From Streptomyces huiliensis (GTDB taxonomy: Bacteria > Actinomycetota > Actinomycetes > Streptomycetales > Streptomycetaceae), in NCBI RefSeq assembly GCF_020037025.1, contig NZ_JAIQLH010000095.1, forward strand, positions 1-53,187: DNA of 53,187 nt. The letters run 5' to 3'. This document shows positions 43,639-53,187 of the stretch, piece by piece (the first letter of the stretch is position 1; each line of letters starts with the position of its first letter). A model generated the notes under the pieces. The model had not been told where the DNA came from, did not search any database, and saw only the letters and a program-made list of their open reading frames with translations. The position numbers and the translations under genes are program-made.

Positions 43639-44126
43639 GTGGACACCGCGCTGCTGCTCGTCCGGCTCACGGTCGGCCTGCTCGTCGCCGCGCACGGCGT
43701 GCAGAAGGTCAGCCGGCGGCTCGGGGGCGGCGGACTCGCGGGCGGGGCAGAGGAGTTCCGGCGCGACGGCTTCCGCGGCGGGGTCCTCACCGCCCTCGCC
43801 GCGGGCACCAGCAACTCGGCTCCGGGCTGCTGCTGGCCTGCGGCGCCCTCACCCCGCTCGCGGCGGCGGGGATCGCCGGGGTCTTGACGGTCGCCCTGAC
43901 CGTCAAGTGGCCGCACGGCCTGTGGGTGCAGAACGACGGTTACGACTACCCGCTCGTCCTCGTCGTCCTCGCCCAGGCCGTCGCCTGGGAACCGACCGCC
44001 GTAGAACCGGCCACCCCGGAACCGGCCGCCACGTCAACCGGCCGCCACGTCAACCGGAACGGCTTGCCAGCGCCTGGGAGACGCGCCGGATCGCCTCGCG
44101 TACCGTCCCCTCGTCGAAGGCGGTGA
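43639..44126 (+). pseudogene. DoxX-family membrane protein, frameshifted and probably truncated
   Basis: Frame 1 (from GTG 43639) gives LLLVRLTVGLLVAAHGVQKVSRRLGG and the FRRDGFRGG segment. From about 43810 a different frame continues as LGSGLLLACGALTPLAAAGIAGVLTVALTVKWPHGLW and ends at YDYPLVLVVLAQAVAW. One missing base near 43808 explains the break. The last ~35 codons run antisense into the aminotransferase and are not DoxX-like, so the 3' end seems lost too. Confidence 0.8.
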
Positions 44127-45453
44127 AGCAGAGCCGGAAGTACCCCTGCTCGGGGGCCGAGAGCGTCTGGCCTGGGAGTAGCTGCACCCGGGCCTTGTCC
44201 TTGATGTACTGGAACAGCTCGCTCTCCGCGTCGCCGATCTCGGAGAAGAGGACGGGCAGCCGGCCGTCCCCGGCCCGGCCCGCGTCCCCCTCCCCGGGAA
44301 AGTGCGGGCCCTGCTCGTAGGGGATCTCCGGCGCGTCCGGCCGCAGGTGCTCGCGGAGGTCGAGCCAGAGGAACTGGGCGGAGTTCTGCCCTTCGCGGAA
44401 GACGTACGGGATGTTCTTGGCCTCGTCGCAGGCGGTGCGGGCCGAGTCGAACGCCCGGGTGAGGACGGTCCGGTACTCCTCCATGAGCTCGGCGGCGAAG
44501 CTCCCGCCGGTGTCCCGGGTCTCCAGCAGGCTGCCGATGACGTGGTGCTTGAGCGAGTCGAAGGGGCTGAACCAGGAGTAGGGCTCGCCGTCCGTGCCGT
44601 TGAGCACGTCCTGGACCCTGGAGTTGCGGGTGAGGGCGACGCCGGCCTTGAAGCCGGACAGCCCGAAGTCCTTGGCGAAGCCCCAGACGACGTGCACCCG
44701 GTCCCGGGCCTCCGGGTGGTCGCGGTAGGCGTCGAGGGAGAAGGCGCTCACGAAGGACGTGCGCGCGGTCAGGAGCTGCGAGTGCGCGTACATCTCGTCG
44801 GAGATGACGTGCATGTCGGTCTGGGTCAGGGCCCAGGTGTAGATCTTCTCCAGCAGTTCCTTGTCGTAGTTGACGCCCAGCGGGTTGTTGGGGTTGGTGA
44901 GGACGAGCAGCCGGGGCTTCACGCGCTGCTCGTGGTAGGTGCGGCGCAGGACGTCGAGGGTGAGGTCGAAGTCGGTGCCGAGCGGCGCGGGGACGCACTC
45001 CAGGCCCGGCCGCTGCTCGAAGCACCAGCGGAAGCCCTGCCAGAAGGGGGCCGGGATCAGCACCCGGTCGCCGTCCGCCAGGTACTCGGTCCTCTTCAGT
45101 GCGAAGGCCAGGCACTCCAGGGCCGCCGAGACGCCCGAGGTGCCGAAGACCTCGTCGGTGGTGAGGTCGCCGCCGAACCGGGGGTTCAGCAGTTCCACGA
45201 TGTCCTCGCGCATCCGTTCCGTGCCGTAGATCGGTACGGGGTAGCGCAGGTCCTGTTCGGTCAGCGCGCGCAGCCTGCCGAAGACCCGCTCGTTCAGCCG
45301 CGGGAACAGCAGGATGTTCTCGGCGGTGCCGAGGTTGAGGAGGTCGGGGAACAGCCGCTGCTCGACGGAGAGCCGGCGTTCGGCGTCGGTGGTACGGGTG
45401 AGCAGTGCGATCACTTCGGCCGGGGTGCGGTGGCCGGTCTGCCGGGACGTCAT
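44050..45453 (-). CDS. PLP-dependent class I/II aminotransferase, ACC-synthase-like
   Basis: A 467-aa fold-type I PLP enzyme. GTAEN (42-46) resembles the substrate-binding start of ACC synthases; NPNNPLG (187-193), SDEMY (218-222) and the Schiff-base Lys261 in FAKDFGLSGFK follow. The latter is a good fit to the ACC-synthase motif SLSKDMGLPGF. ACC synthases cleave SAM to 1-aminocyclopropane-1-carboxylate; other members do alpha/beta elimination or transamination in natural-product pathways. It diverges from a PSD-like decarboxylase gene. The 3' end overlaps the DoxX remnant. Confidence 0.85.
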   Translation of the reverse strand: MTSRQTGHRTPAEVIALLTRTTDAERRLSVEQRLFPDLLNLGTAENILLFPRLNERVFGRLRALTEQDLRYPVPIYGTERMREDIVELLNPRFGGDLTTDEVFGTSGVSAALECLAFALKRTEYLADGDRVLIPAPFWQGFRWCFEQRPGLECVPAPLGTDFDLTLDVLRRTYHEQRVKPRLLVLTNPNNPLGVNYDKELLEKIYTWALTQTDMHVISDEMYAHSQLLTARTSFVSAFSLDAYRDHPEARDRVHVVWGFAKDFGLSGFKAGVALTRNSRVQDVLNGTDGEPYSWFSPFDSLKHHVIGSLLETRDTGGSFAAELMEEYRTVLTRAFDSARTACDEAKNIPYVFREGQNSAQFLWLDLREHLRPDAPEIPYEQGPHFPGEGDAGRAGDGRLPVLFSEIGDAESELFQYIKDKARVQLLPGQTLSAPEQGYFRLCFTAFDEGTVREAIRRVSQALASRSG

Positions 45454-46001
45454 GGGGGTCTCCTGTCCGTCGGCCCGCGGGGCGGTGGTGAGCCCTCATC
45501 CTTCACACACCGTCCCGCGCGGCGGCCAGAGCGCGCTTCGGCCACGCCGATTCGCCGCTCTTGACGGGAATTCCCGCTGCGTACAGGCGTATTGGTGCCG
45601 CGCGCACTAAACACGTGTCCGACGGTCCGGTGGCTCGAAATCCGCGTTTCTCCCCGTTCCTTCCTTGCGGCGTTTTCCCCCGCCCGGAAAAAAGCGCCCC
45701 TCCGGCAGCGATCCGAATGTGTGCCCGATTCTGATACCGGTCATTGTGCGCACCTCCCCTACCCCGCAACGGAAGTTGCTCAACGGATCAGGGCTGCCAC
45801 ACGGGACACCTGAGACGACGCCGTGCGGCACCCCTGATGCTCATGTGACACGAGACGACCAGCGTTACGGGACGGCCCCTGGCAGGGAACAGTATGCGCC
45901 GCCTCGGCGCCCTTCCTCGGACGATCGGCCGGAAGGCAGATTTGGCGACGCCGTACGACGTCCCGAACTTCCCCTGATCAGAAGAAGGAAAGAGGCGGGC
46001 C
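45454..46001. other. 548-bp divergent intergenic region
   Basis: Lower GC than its surroundings. Structures: TTGACG (45561) running into the palindrome GGGAATTCCC (45566-45575), hairpin TTTTCC-CCCGCCC-GGAAAA (45673-45691), GTGCGCAC at ~45745-45752 and GCAAC-GGAA-GTTGC (45766-45779). No gene is credible. It probably carries the divergent promoters and an operator. Confidence 0.5.
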
Positions 46002-47216
46002 ATGAGCGACCCCATGACGTTCTCGACGAGCATCGAAGAGTTCCAGGAGCGGATCCAGACCGCGTACGACCAGAACCAGGACGACTTCGCGACCCTGTAC
46101 GACGACGCCATCGCGCACGTCGTACCGTGTCCGGAGGACAAGGACTCGGAGGTCTACTACGACTGGCAGGGCGCGGACATCCAGCGCCTCTGCGAATTCT
46201 TCGGGGAATGGTACGACTGGAAGTCGGGGGTCAAGAACGGGCTCGACTACATCGAGAAGTTCAGCTGGATCAACTACCTGAACGACTTCGGCATGACCTT
46301 CGTGACCTCCGGTCCCGGCTACGCCATGACGGCCGACTTCACCCACCTGCAGGGCCTGCAGATGGACGATCCGCACTCCAAGGACCTCATCGACGCGTGG
46401 ATCCGGGAGCTCGGCTCGAAGCGCATGGACGACTACAAGGTGCGGGACTGGGAGAACTTCAACGAGTTCTTCGTCCGCGAACTCAAGGACGGCCGGCGGC
46501 CGGTGGCCGACCAGGACGACGACACGGTGGTCGTCGCCCCGGCCGACTGTGTCATCAACATGATCGTCGACGAACTGGGCCCGGACACGCAGATACCCGT
46601 CAAGACCGTGAGCATGAACGTCGAAAAGCTGCTCGACCACTCGGAATACGCCCACAAGTTCATCGGCGGCACGGCGGTGTCGTGCATCCTGATGCCCGAC
46701 AGCTACCACTGGTACCACGCCCCGGTGGCGGGCGAGGTGGTGGCCGCCCGGGACGACATCGGCGGCTGCTACTACGGAATGCGGGACTTCCCCGGCCTGC
46801 TCGACAAGGGAAACGTCGGATACGGCTACGACTACTCGATGTTCGAGGACTTCCGCCGGGGCTACGTCATCATCAAGACCCAGTACCTGGACTCCGCCGG
46901 CGGCCCGGACGGCGAAGGGTACGTCGGACTGGTGCCCGTCGGCCTCAACTCCATCGCGTCCGTGAACTTCCTGGAGAAGTTCCGGGAGTCGGGGTCGGGC
47001 GAGAACCCCGTCATGGTGGAAAAGGGCGAGCGGATCGGGAACTTCAAGTACGGCGGCTCGCTGAACATCCTCCTCTTCGAAAAGGGCCGGTTCCCCGCGC
47101 TGCAACTCCTCCAGGGGCAGCGCATCGGCGTCCTGGAACAGCGGGAGCGGTCGACGAAGCTGTTCACCAGGGCGTTCCGCACCCGCTCCCGGCGCGTCCG
47201 CCCCTTCACCTCCTGA
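46002..47216 (+). CDS. Phosphatidylserine-decarboxylase-like pyruvoyl enzyme
   Basis: A 404-aa protein with a long N-terminal extension (1-150) before the PSD core: FNEFFVRELKDGRRPV (153-168), APADCVINMI (179-188), SYHWYHAPVAGEV with His236, and the autocleavage motif GGS at 351-353, whose Ser would yield the pyruvoyl group. There is no transmembrane segment, unlike lipid PSDs. The layout resembles PSD-related soluble decarboxylases such as the tryptophan decarboxylase PsiD, so an amino-acid substrate is plausible. AAGAAGGAAAG precedes ATG 46002. It is co-directional with S10, 58 bp apart. Confidence 0.85.
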   Translation: MSDPMTFSTSIEEFQERIQTAYDQNQDDFATLYDDAIAHVVPCPEDKDSEVYYDWQGADIQRLCEFFGEWYDWKSGVKNGLDYIEKFSWINYLNDFGMTFVTSGPGYAMTADFTHLQGLQMDDPHSKDLIDAWIRELGSKRMDDYKVRDWENFNEFFVRELKDGRRPVADQDDDTVVVAPADCVINMIVDELGPDTQIPVKTVSMNVEKLLDHSEYAHKFIGGTAVSCILMPDSYHWYHAPVAGEVVAARDDIGGCYYGMRDFPGLLDKGNVGYGYDYSMFEDFRRGYVIIKTQYLDSAGGPDGEGYVGLVPVGLNSIASVNFLEKFRESGSGENPVMVEKGERIGNFKYGGSLNILLFEKGRFPALQLLQGQRIGVLEQRERSTKLFTRAFRTRSRRVRPFTS

Positions 47217-47274
47217 GCCCGGCCCGCTCCCCGACGCGCCGACGCCACCGCCGAACGGAAACGGAAAGGGAACC

Positions 47275-48654
47275 ATGCCCCCGGACGACCTCGTCACCTC
47301 CATACCCGCCAACGTCCTCGACACCCTCAGCATCGACCTGAAGACGCGCTCGTACGCCGGACACGTCCACCTCGACGACACGGGCGACGGCACAGCGGAG
47401 GACACCGGCTCCCAAAACCACCTCTTCTACTGGTTCTTCGAGAGCCAGACCTGCGACCCGCGCACCCCCGTCCACGACCAGCAGGACCTGATCAGCCGCA
47501 CCCCGCTGCTCGTCTGGCTCAACGGCGGCCCCGGCGCCTCCTCGCTGCTCGGCCTGTTCCTGGAGAACGGCCCGCTGTCCATCGCCGACGACGCCGCCGG
47601 CACGGTCTCCGTGACCGACGCCACCTGGAACCAGGAGGCGCACGTCGTCTACTGGGACCAGCCCGTCGGCACCGGCTACAGCCACTCCGACGCCGGCACG
47701 TACGTCCACGACGAGCAGGCGCTCGCCCGGATGTTCTGCGACGGCCTGGAGGCGTTCTTCGCCCTGCATCCCGAGTACGCGCACTGCCCGCTGTACGTCT
47801 GCGGGGAGAGCTACGCCGGCAAGTACGTGCCGGCCATCGCCCTGGAGCTCGACGCGCGCAACGGCCGCGCGCCGGAGGGGAGCCGCGTCGACCTGCGCGG
47901 GATATCCGTCGGCAACGGCTGGATCAGGCCGGAACTGTCGCTCCGCGTGCTGATCGACTACGCGTACACCACCGGCTTCCTCGGCATCGCCCAGCGCGAC
48001 TCCCTCCAGGACGCCTACGCCGTCTACCGGGCCGCCCTGGACGCGGACCGGTTCGAGGAGGCCACCCGGCTCGGCAACGACCTGGTGGACACCGTCCTCT
48101 CGTACGGCGGGAACTTCGACCTCTACGACGTCCGGCGCTGGGACGACCTGCCCATGGGCGCCCTCCGCGCCTACCTGGGCAGCGCGGCCGTGAAGGCGGC
48201 GCTGCACGTGCCCCCGGGCGTCCCCTGGGAGTGCGCGGACAACGACGGCCCGGTGGCCGAGGCCCTCGCGGCGGACAACATGCGGGACTGCTCGGACCGG
48301 TACGCCGAGATCATCGGCAAGGGCTACAAGACGCTGCTCTACACCGGCAACTTCGACACCGCGTGCGGCTACCGGGCCACCGAGGAGATCCTCGACGACC
48401 TCATGCGGCGCAAGGGCGCGCACGAGCACGCGCTGTGGCGCGACGCGCCCCGCCTGGTCTGGGCGCAGTCCCAGGGCGACCCGAAGGGTTTCGTCCGCCG
48501 CCTCGGCGACCTGACCCAGGTCGCCGTGCCCGACTCGGGCCACCAGGTGCCGGCCTTCCAGCCCGCCGTCTGCCGCGAGCTCCTCTACAACTGGCTCTTC
48601 GACCGCCCGTTCCACGGCTACGACCCCCAGCAGCGCCTCAAGCGCGCGGGCTGA
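47275..48654 (+). CDS. S10 serine carboxypeptidase-like protein, no signal peptide
   Basis: A 459-aa S10 family protein, a family far commoner in eukaryotes than bacteria. Motifs: NGGPGASS (83-90; Ala replaces the usual Cys), nucleophile Ser179 in GESYAGKYVP, Asp361 in YTGNFDTACG and His423 in DSGHQVP. It lacks a signal peptide and so should act in the cytosol. Plant members also work as acyltransferases. Position next to a PSD-like decarboxylase suggests either peptide processing or acyl transfer in a small-molecule pathway. GGAAAGGGAACC precedes ATG 47275. Confidence 0.88.
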   Translation: MPPDDLVTSIPANVLDTLSIDLKTRSYAGHVHLDDTGDGTAEDTGSQNHLFYWFFESQTCDPRTPVHDQQDLISRTPLLVWLNGGPGASSLLGLFLENGPLSIADDAAGTVSVTDATWNQEAHVVYWDQPVGTGYSHSDAGTYVHDEQALARMFCDGLEAFFALHPEYAHCPLYVCGESYAGKYVPAIALELDARNGRAPEGSRVDLRGISVGNGWIRPELSLRVLIDYAYTTGFLGIAQRDSLQDAYAVYRAALDADRFEEATRLGNDLVDTVLSYGGNFDLYDVRRWDDLPMGALRAYLGSAAVKAALHVPPGVPWECADNDGPVAEALAADNMRDCSDRYAEIIGKGYKTLLYTGNFDTACGYRATEEILDDLMRRKGAHEHALWRDAPRLVWAQSQGDPKGFVRRLGDLTQVAVPDSGHQVPAFQPAVCRELLYNWLFDRPFHGYDPQQRLKRAG

Positions 48655-48659
48655 CTCCG

Positions 48660-48683
48660 GGCGGCCGCGCGGAAGCGGCCGCC
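48660..48683 (+). terminator. GC-rich hairpin after the S10 gene
   Basis: GGCGGCCGC and GCGGCCGCC form a perfect 9-bp stem with a 6-nt loop, starting six bases past the S10 stop. There is no T-run, as is usual in Streptomyces. Confidence 0.6.
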
Positions 48684-48733
48684 GGCGGCCCCTTCATCAA
48701 GAAAAGGGCATGCGCCCCCGCGGCGGCGTCGGT

Positions 48734-48739
48734 TACCGT
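48734..48739 (+). promoter_or_regulatory. Possible -10 box of a leaderless leader-peptide mRNA
   Basis: TACCGT lies six bases before the ATG of the short leader ORF, the typical spacing for leaderless starts in actinobacteria. No clear -35 box is present. Confidence 0.4.
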
Positions 48740-48745
48740 GGCCGC

Positions 48746-48769
48746 ATGTCCACGCCCCGAATTTCCTAG
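48746..48769 (+). CDS. Putative 7-residue leader peptide upstream of the ABC-F gene
   Basis: ATG-TCC-ACG-CCC-CGA-ATT-TCC-TAG encodes M-S-T-P-R-I-S. It lies 59 bp before the ABC-F start and its stop overlaps the left arm of a hairpin. ABC-F antibiotic-resistance genes are known to be controlled by ribosome stalling on such short upstream ORFs; that mechanism here is an inference. Confidence 0.5.
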   Translation: MSTPRIS

Positions 48770-48809
48770 CTCAGGACCCGCTTCCACGCCAGAAGTGTGT
48801 CCTTGAGCT
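48768..48809 (+). promoter_or_regulatory. Hairpin between leader peptide and ABC-F gene (attenuator candidate)
   Basis: Left arm AGCTCAGGAC (48768-48777) pairs with right arm GTCCTTGAGCT (48799-48809), 10 bp with one bulged base and a ~21-nt loop. It begins in the leader ORF's stop codon, so a stalled ribosome would prevent it forming. Confidence 0.5.
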
Positions 48810-48827
48810 TATTCGGAGCGTTATCCC

Positions 48828-50431
48828 ATGCTGACCGTTCGTGGTGTCGAGCTGCGCGCCGGTGCGCGGCTGCTGCTGTCCGACATCTCCTTCACCGTCT
48901 CCCCCGGCGACCGCGTCGGCCTCGTAGGCCGCAACGGCGCCGGGAAGACCACCCTGCTGACCGCCCTGGCCGGACGGGCGCGGCCCGCCGCCGGAAGCGT
49001 GCTGGCCACCGGGCCCGTCGGTTTCCTCGCCCAGGACTCCCGGGCCGCCGACCCGGACGTCACCGTGACCGACCGGATCCTGTCCGCGCGCGGCCTCGAC
49101 CGCGCCCTGCGCGCGCTGCGGGACGCGGAGGCCGCGATGGCCGCGGCGACGGCACCCGCCGCGCTGGAGCGTGCGATGCGCGCGTACGCCCGCGCCGAGG
49201 CGGACTTCCAGGCCGGCGGCGGGTACGCGGCCGAGGCGGAGGCGGCCCGGGTGGCGGCCGGGCTCGGCCTGCCCGACGAGGTGCTGGGCCGCCCGGTGGG
49301 CACCCTGTCGGGCGGGCAGCGGCGCCGGGTGGAGCTGGCCCGCATCCTGTTCGCCGGCCACGACGGCACCCTGCTGCTCGACGAGCCGACCACCACCTCG
49401 ACGCCGACTCCATCGCCTGGCTGCGCGAGTTCCTCCGCACCCACCAGGGCGGCCTCGTCGTGATCAGCCACGACACCCGGCTGCTCGCCGCCGTCGTCAA
49501 CCGTGTCTTCCACCTCGACCCCGGCCGGGCGACGATCGACGTCCACAACACCGGCTGGGACACGTACCTGGCCCAGCGGGCGGCCGACGAGCGGCGCCGC
49601 ACCCGGGAGCGGGCGAACGCCGAGCGGAAGGCCGCCGCCCTGCACGCGCAGGCGGACCGGATGAAGGCCCGGTCCGCCACCGCCGTGACGGCCCGCAGCA
49701 TGAGCCGGCGGGCCGACCGCATGCTCGCCGCTCTGGAGCCGGCCCGGCGGACCGAGAAGACCGCGCGGATCCGGCTGCCCGAACCGGCGCCCTGCGGGCG
49801 GATGCCGCTCGGCGCGATCAGCCTCACCAAGTCGTACGGCGGCCGTCCCGTCCTCGACGGAGTCGATCTCGCCGTGGACCGGGGCAGCCGCCTGGTGGTC
49901 CTCGGGCTGAACGGCGCGGGCAAGACGACGCTGCTGCGCGTGCTGGCCGGCGAGGTGACCCCGGACGCGGGCCGGGTCGTGCGCGGGCACGGGCTGCGGC
50001 TGGGCTACTTCGCCCAGGAGCACGACACCCTCGACCCCGCCGGCACGGTCCGCGGCCACCTCGCGGCCGCGGCGCCGCACCTCACGGAAGGCGAACTCCG
50101 GGGCGTCCTCGGGGCGTTCCTCTTCTCCGGGGACGACGCCGACAAACCCGTCGGGGTGCTGTCCGGCGGGGAGAAGACCCGGCTGGCGCTGGCCGGACTG
50201 GTCCACTCCGGCGCCAACGTCCTGCTGCTGGACGAGCCCACCAACAACCTCGACCCGGCCTCCCGCGGCGAGGTCCTGGCCGCGGTCGGCGCCTACCCGG
50301 GCGCGGTCGTCATGGTCACCCACGACGAGGGCGCCGTCGACGCCCTCCGCCCCGACCGCGTCCTGCTCCTGCCGGACGCGGACGAGGACTTGTGGAGCGC
50401 GGAGTACCGGGAGCTGGTGGCGCTCTCCTGA
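48828..50431 (+). pseudogene. ABC-F ribosome-protection-type ATPase, broken by a one-base deletion
   Basis: The first ABC domain has GRNGAGKTTLL, TLSGGQRRRVELARI and LLLDEPT. The frame then breaks at ~49392: ACCACCACCTCGAC needs one more A to read DEPTNHLDADSIAWL, which continues in the next frame. A linker rich in Arg/Ala follows, then the second domain with GLNGAGKTTLL, VLSGGEKTRLALAGL and LLLDEPTNNLDP. The repaired protein would be 534 aa, the normal ABC-F length, without membrane segments. ABC-F proteins displace ribosome-targeting antibiotics or tune translation. The break may be a sequence error. Confidence 0.85.
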
Positions 50432-50465
50432 CGCCACGGGCCGGCCGCCCACAACGTCGCCCGCC

Positions 50466-50471
50466 TACGAT
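50466..50471 (+). promoter_or_regulatory. Possible -10 box for a leaderless GNAT mRNA
   Basis: TACGAT ends seven bases before ATG 50479, and no ribosome binding site is present, the pattern of leaderless genes in Streptomyces. An alternative in-frame ATG at 50470 overlaps the box. Confidence 0.4.
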
Positions 50472-50478
50472 GCCGTCC

Positions 50479-50877
50479 ATGACGATCACGTACGAGTGGC
50501 GCGGCGACTTCGACGACGCGGCGGCCGACGCCCTCCACGCGGAGGCGTTCGGCCACCCGAGGACCCCGCTCGGCCTCCGGGAGCGGGTGCGCCGCCACAG
50601 CCTCGGCTGGGTCTGCGCCCACCGGGGCGGCGGGCTCGTCGGGTTCGTCAACGTGGCCTGGGACGGCGGCGTCCACGCCTTCGTCCTCGACACGATGGTG
50701 GCCCGGGAGCTGCGCCGGGCCGGCGTCGGGGCGGAGCTGGTGGCGGCGGCGGTGCGGGAGGCCCGCGCGGCGGGCTGCGAGTGGCTGCACGTCGACTTCG
50801 ACGAGCACCTGCGCCCGTTCTACTTCGGCGCCTGCGGCTTCACCGCGACGGACGCGGGGCTCGTCGCGTTGCGCTGA
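50479..50877 (+). CDS. GNAT-family N-acetyltransferase
   Basis: A 132-aa protein. The acetyl-CoA loop is seen as LDTMVARELRRAGVGAELVAAAVREAR, and the C-terminal DFDEHLRPFYFGACGF is a usual GNAT ending. The substrate is unknown. It follows the ABC-F gene by 47 bp but may have its own promoter. Confidence 0.88.
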   Translation: MTITYEWRGDFDDAAADALHAEAFGHPRTPLGLRERVRRHSLGWVCAHRGGGLVGFVNVAWDGGVHAFVLDTMVARELRRAGVGAELVAAAVREARAAGCEWLHVDFDEHLRPFYFGACGFTATDAGLVALR

Positions 50878-50899
50878 CCCCGCGCCCCGACGGGCTCCG

Positions 50900-53187
<2,288 letters not shown>

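Noticed and set aside
45503..45769. Possible 88-residue gene in the divergent control region
   Set aside because: Arg/Gly-rich, without ribosome binding site or plausible fold; the region is rich in regulatory palindromes.
45978..47405. 475-codon minus-strand frame opposite the PSD-like gene
   Set aside because: Val/Asp/Gly-rich shadow; PSD motifs on the plus strand settle the matter.

Overview
The window is high-GC actinobacterial DNA, most likely Streptomyces. GTG and TTG starts are frequent, many genes overlap by 4 bp (GTGA or ATGA), the rare TTA codon occurs in two regulator genes, and the families are typical (DUF2127, DUF4235, DUF3618, large LAL regulators, XRE/anti-sigma ATPase pairs). 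No RNA gene, insertion sequence or phage was recognised.

Layout. (1) 0-10.9 kb: an apparently complete trans-4-hydroxy-L-proline catabolic locus on the minus strand. It has a GntR/FCD regulator, alpha-ketoglutarate semialdehyde dehydrogenase, hydroxyproline 2-epimerase, DapA-like deaminase, a three-part D-hydroxyproline dehydrogenase (large FAD subunit, small [2Fe-2S] subunit, DAO subunit) and an Xaa-Pro peptidase. Four copies of one 18-bp motif sit upstream of the regulator and of three catabolic units, which suggests a local regulon that feeds proline/hydroxyproline peptides to alpha-ketoglutarate. (2) 10.9-18.2 kb: GAPDH with a clear terminator, an MFS exporter, glutathione peroxidase, a membrane-anchored unknown, and an XRE/TPR regulator divergent from an anti-sigma ATPase. 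(3) 18.5-27.2 kb: a NUDIX-like protein with a degenerate catalytic box coupled to an ABC exporter, an aldo/keto reductase, disordered small proteins, topoisomerase IB, a secreted HAD phosphatase and a three-gene envelope operon. (4) 27.6-33.8 kb: divergent LuxR(LAL) and AraC regulators, each with a TTA codon, then two unknown genes. (5) 33.9-37.4 kb: a GH43 arabinanase wreck, then two small type I-E-like CRISPR arrays in inverted orientation with the same leader, enclosing an AraC gene; no cas gene is visible. (6) 37.8-44.1 kb: methyltransferase, an HSL-type esterase flanked by inverted ~66-bp repeats, a GPR1/FUN34-like membrane protein, amidohydrolase, isochorismatase-like hydrolase and a broken DoxX gene. 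(7) 44.0-53.2 kb: an ACC-synthase-like PLP enzyme divergent from a phosphatidylserine-decarboxylase-like enzyme and a signal-less S10 serine carboxypeptidase. These are followed by an ABC-F gene with a 7-codon leader peptide and hairpin, a GNAT acetyltransferase and a UvrA paralogue that runs off the window.

The most novel-looking items are the PLP/PSD-like/S10 cassette next to a leader-controlled ABC-F gene, the hydroxyproline operator set, the mirror-image CRISPR pair and the TTA-bearing divergent regulators. Caution: GH43 (twice), DoxX, ABC-F and probably the FAD subunit are each broken by what looks like a single missing base. All are in the same direction, so sequence error is a serious alternative to pseudogenisation.
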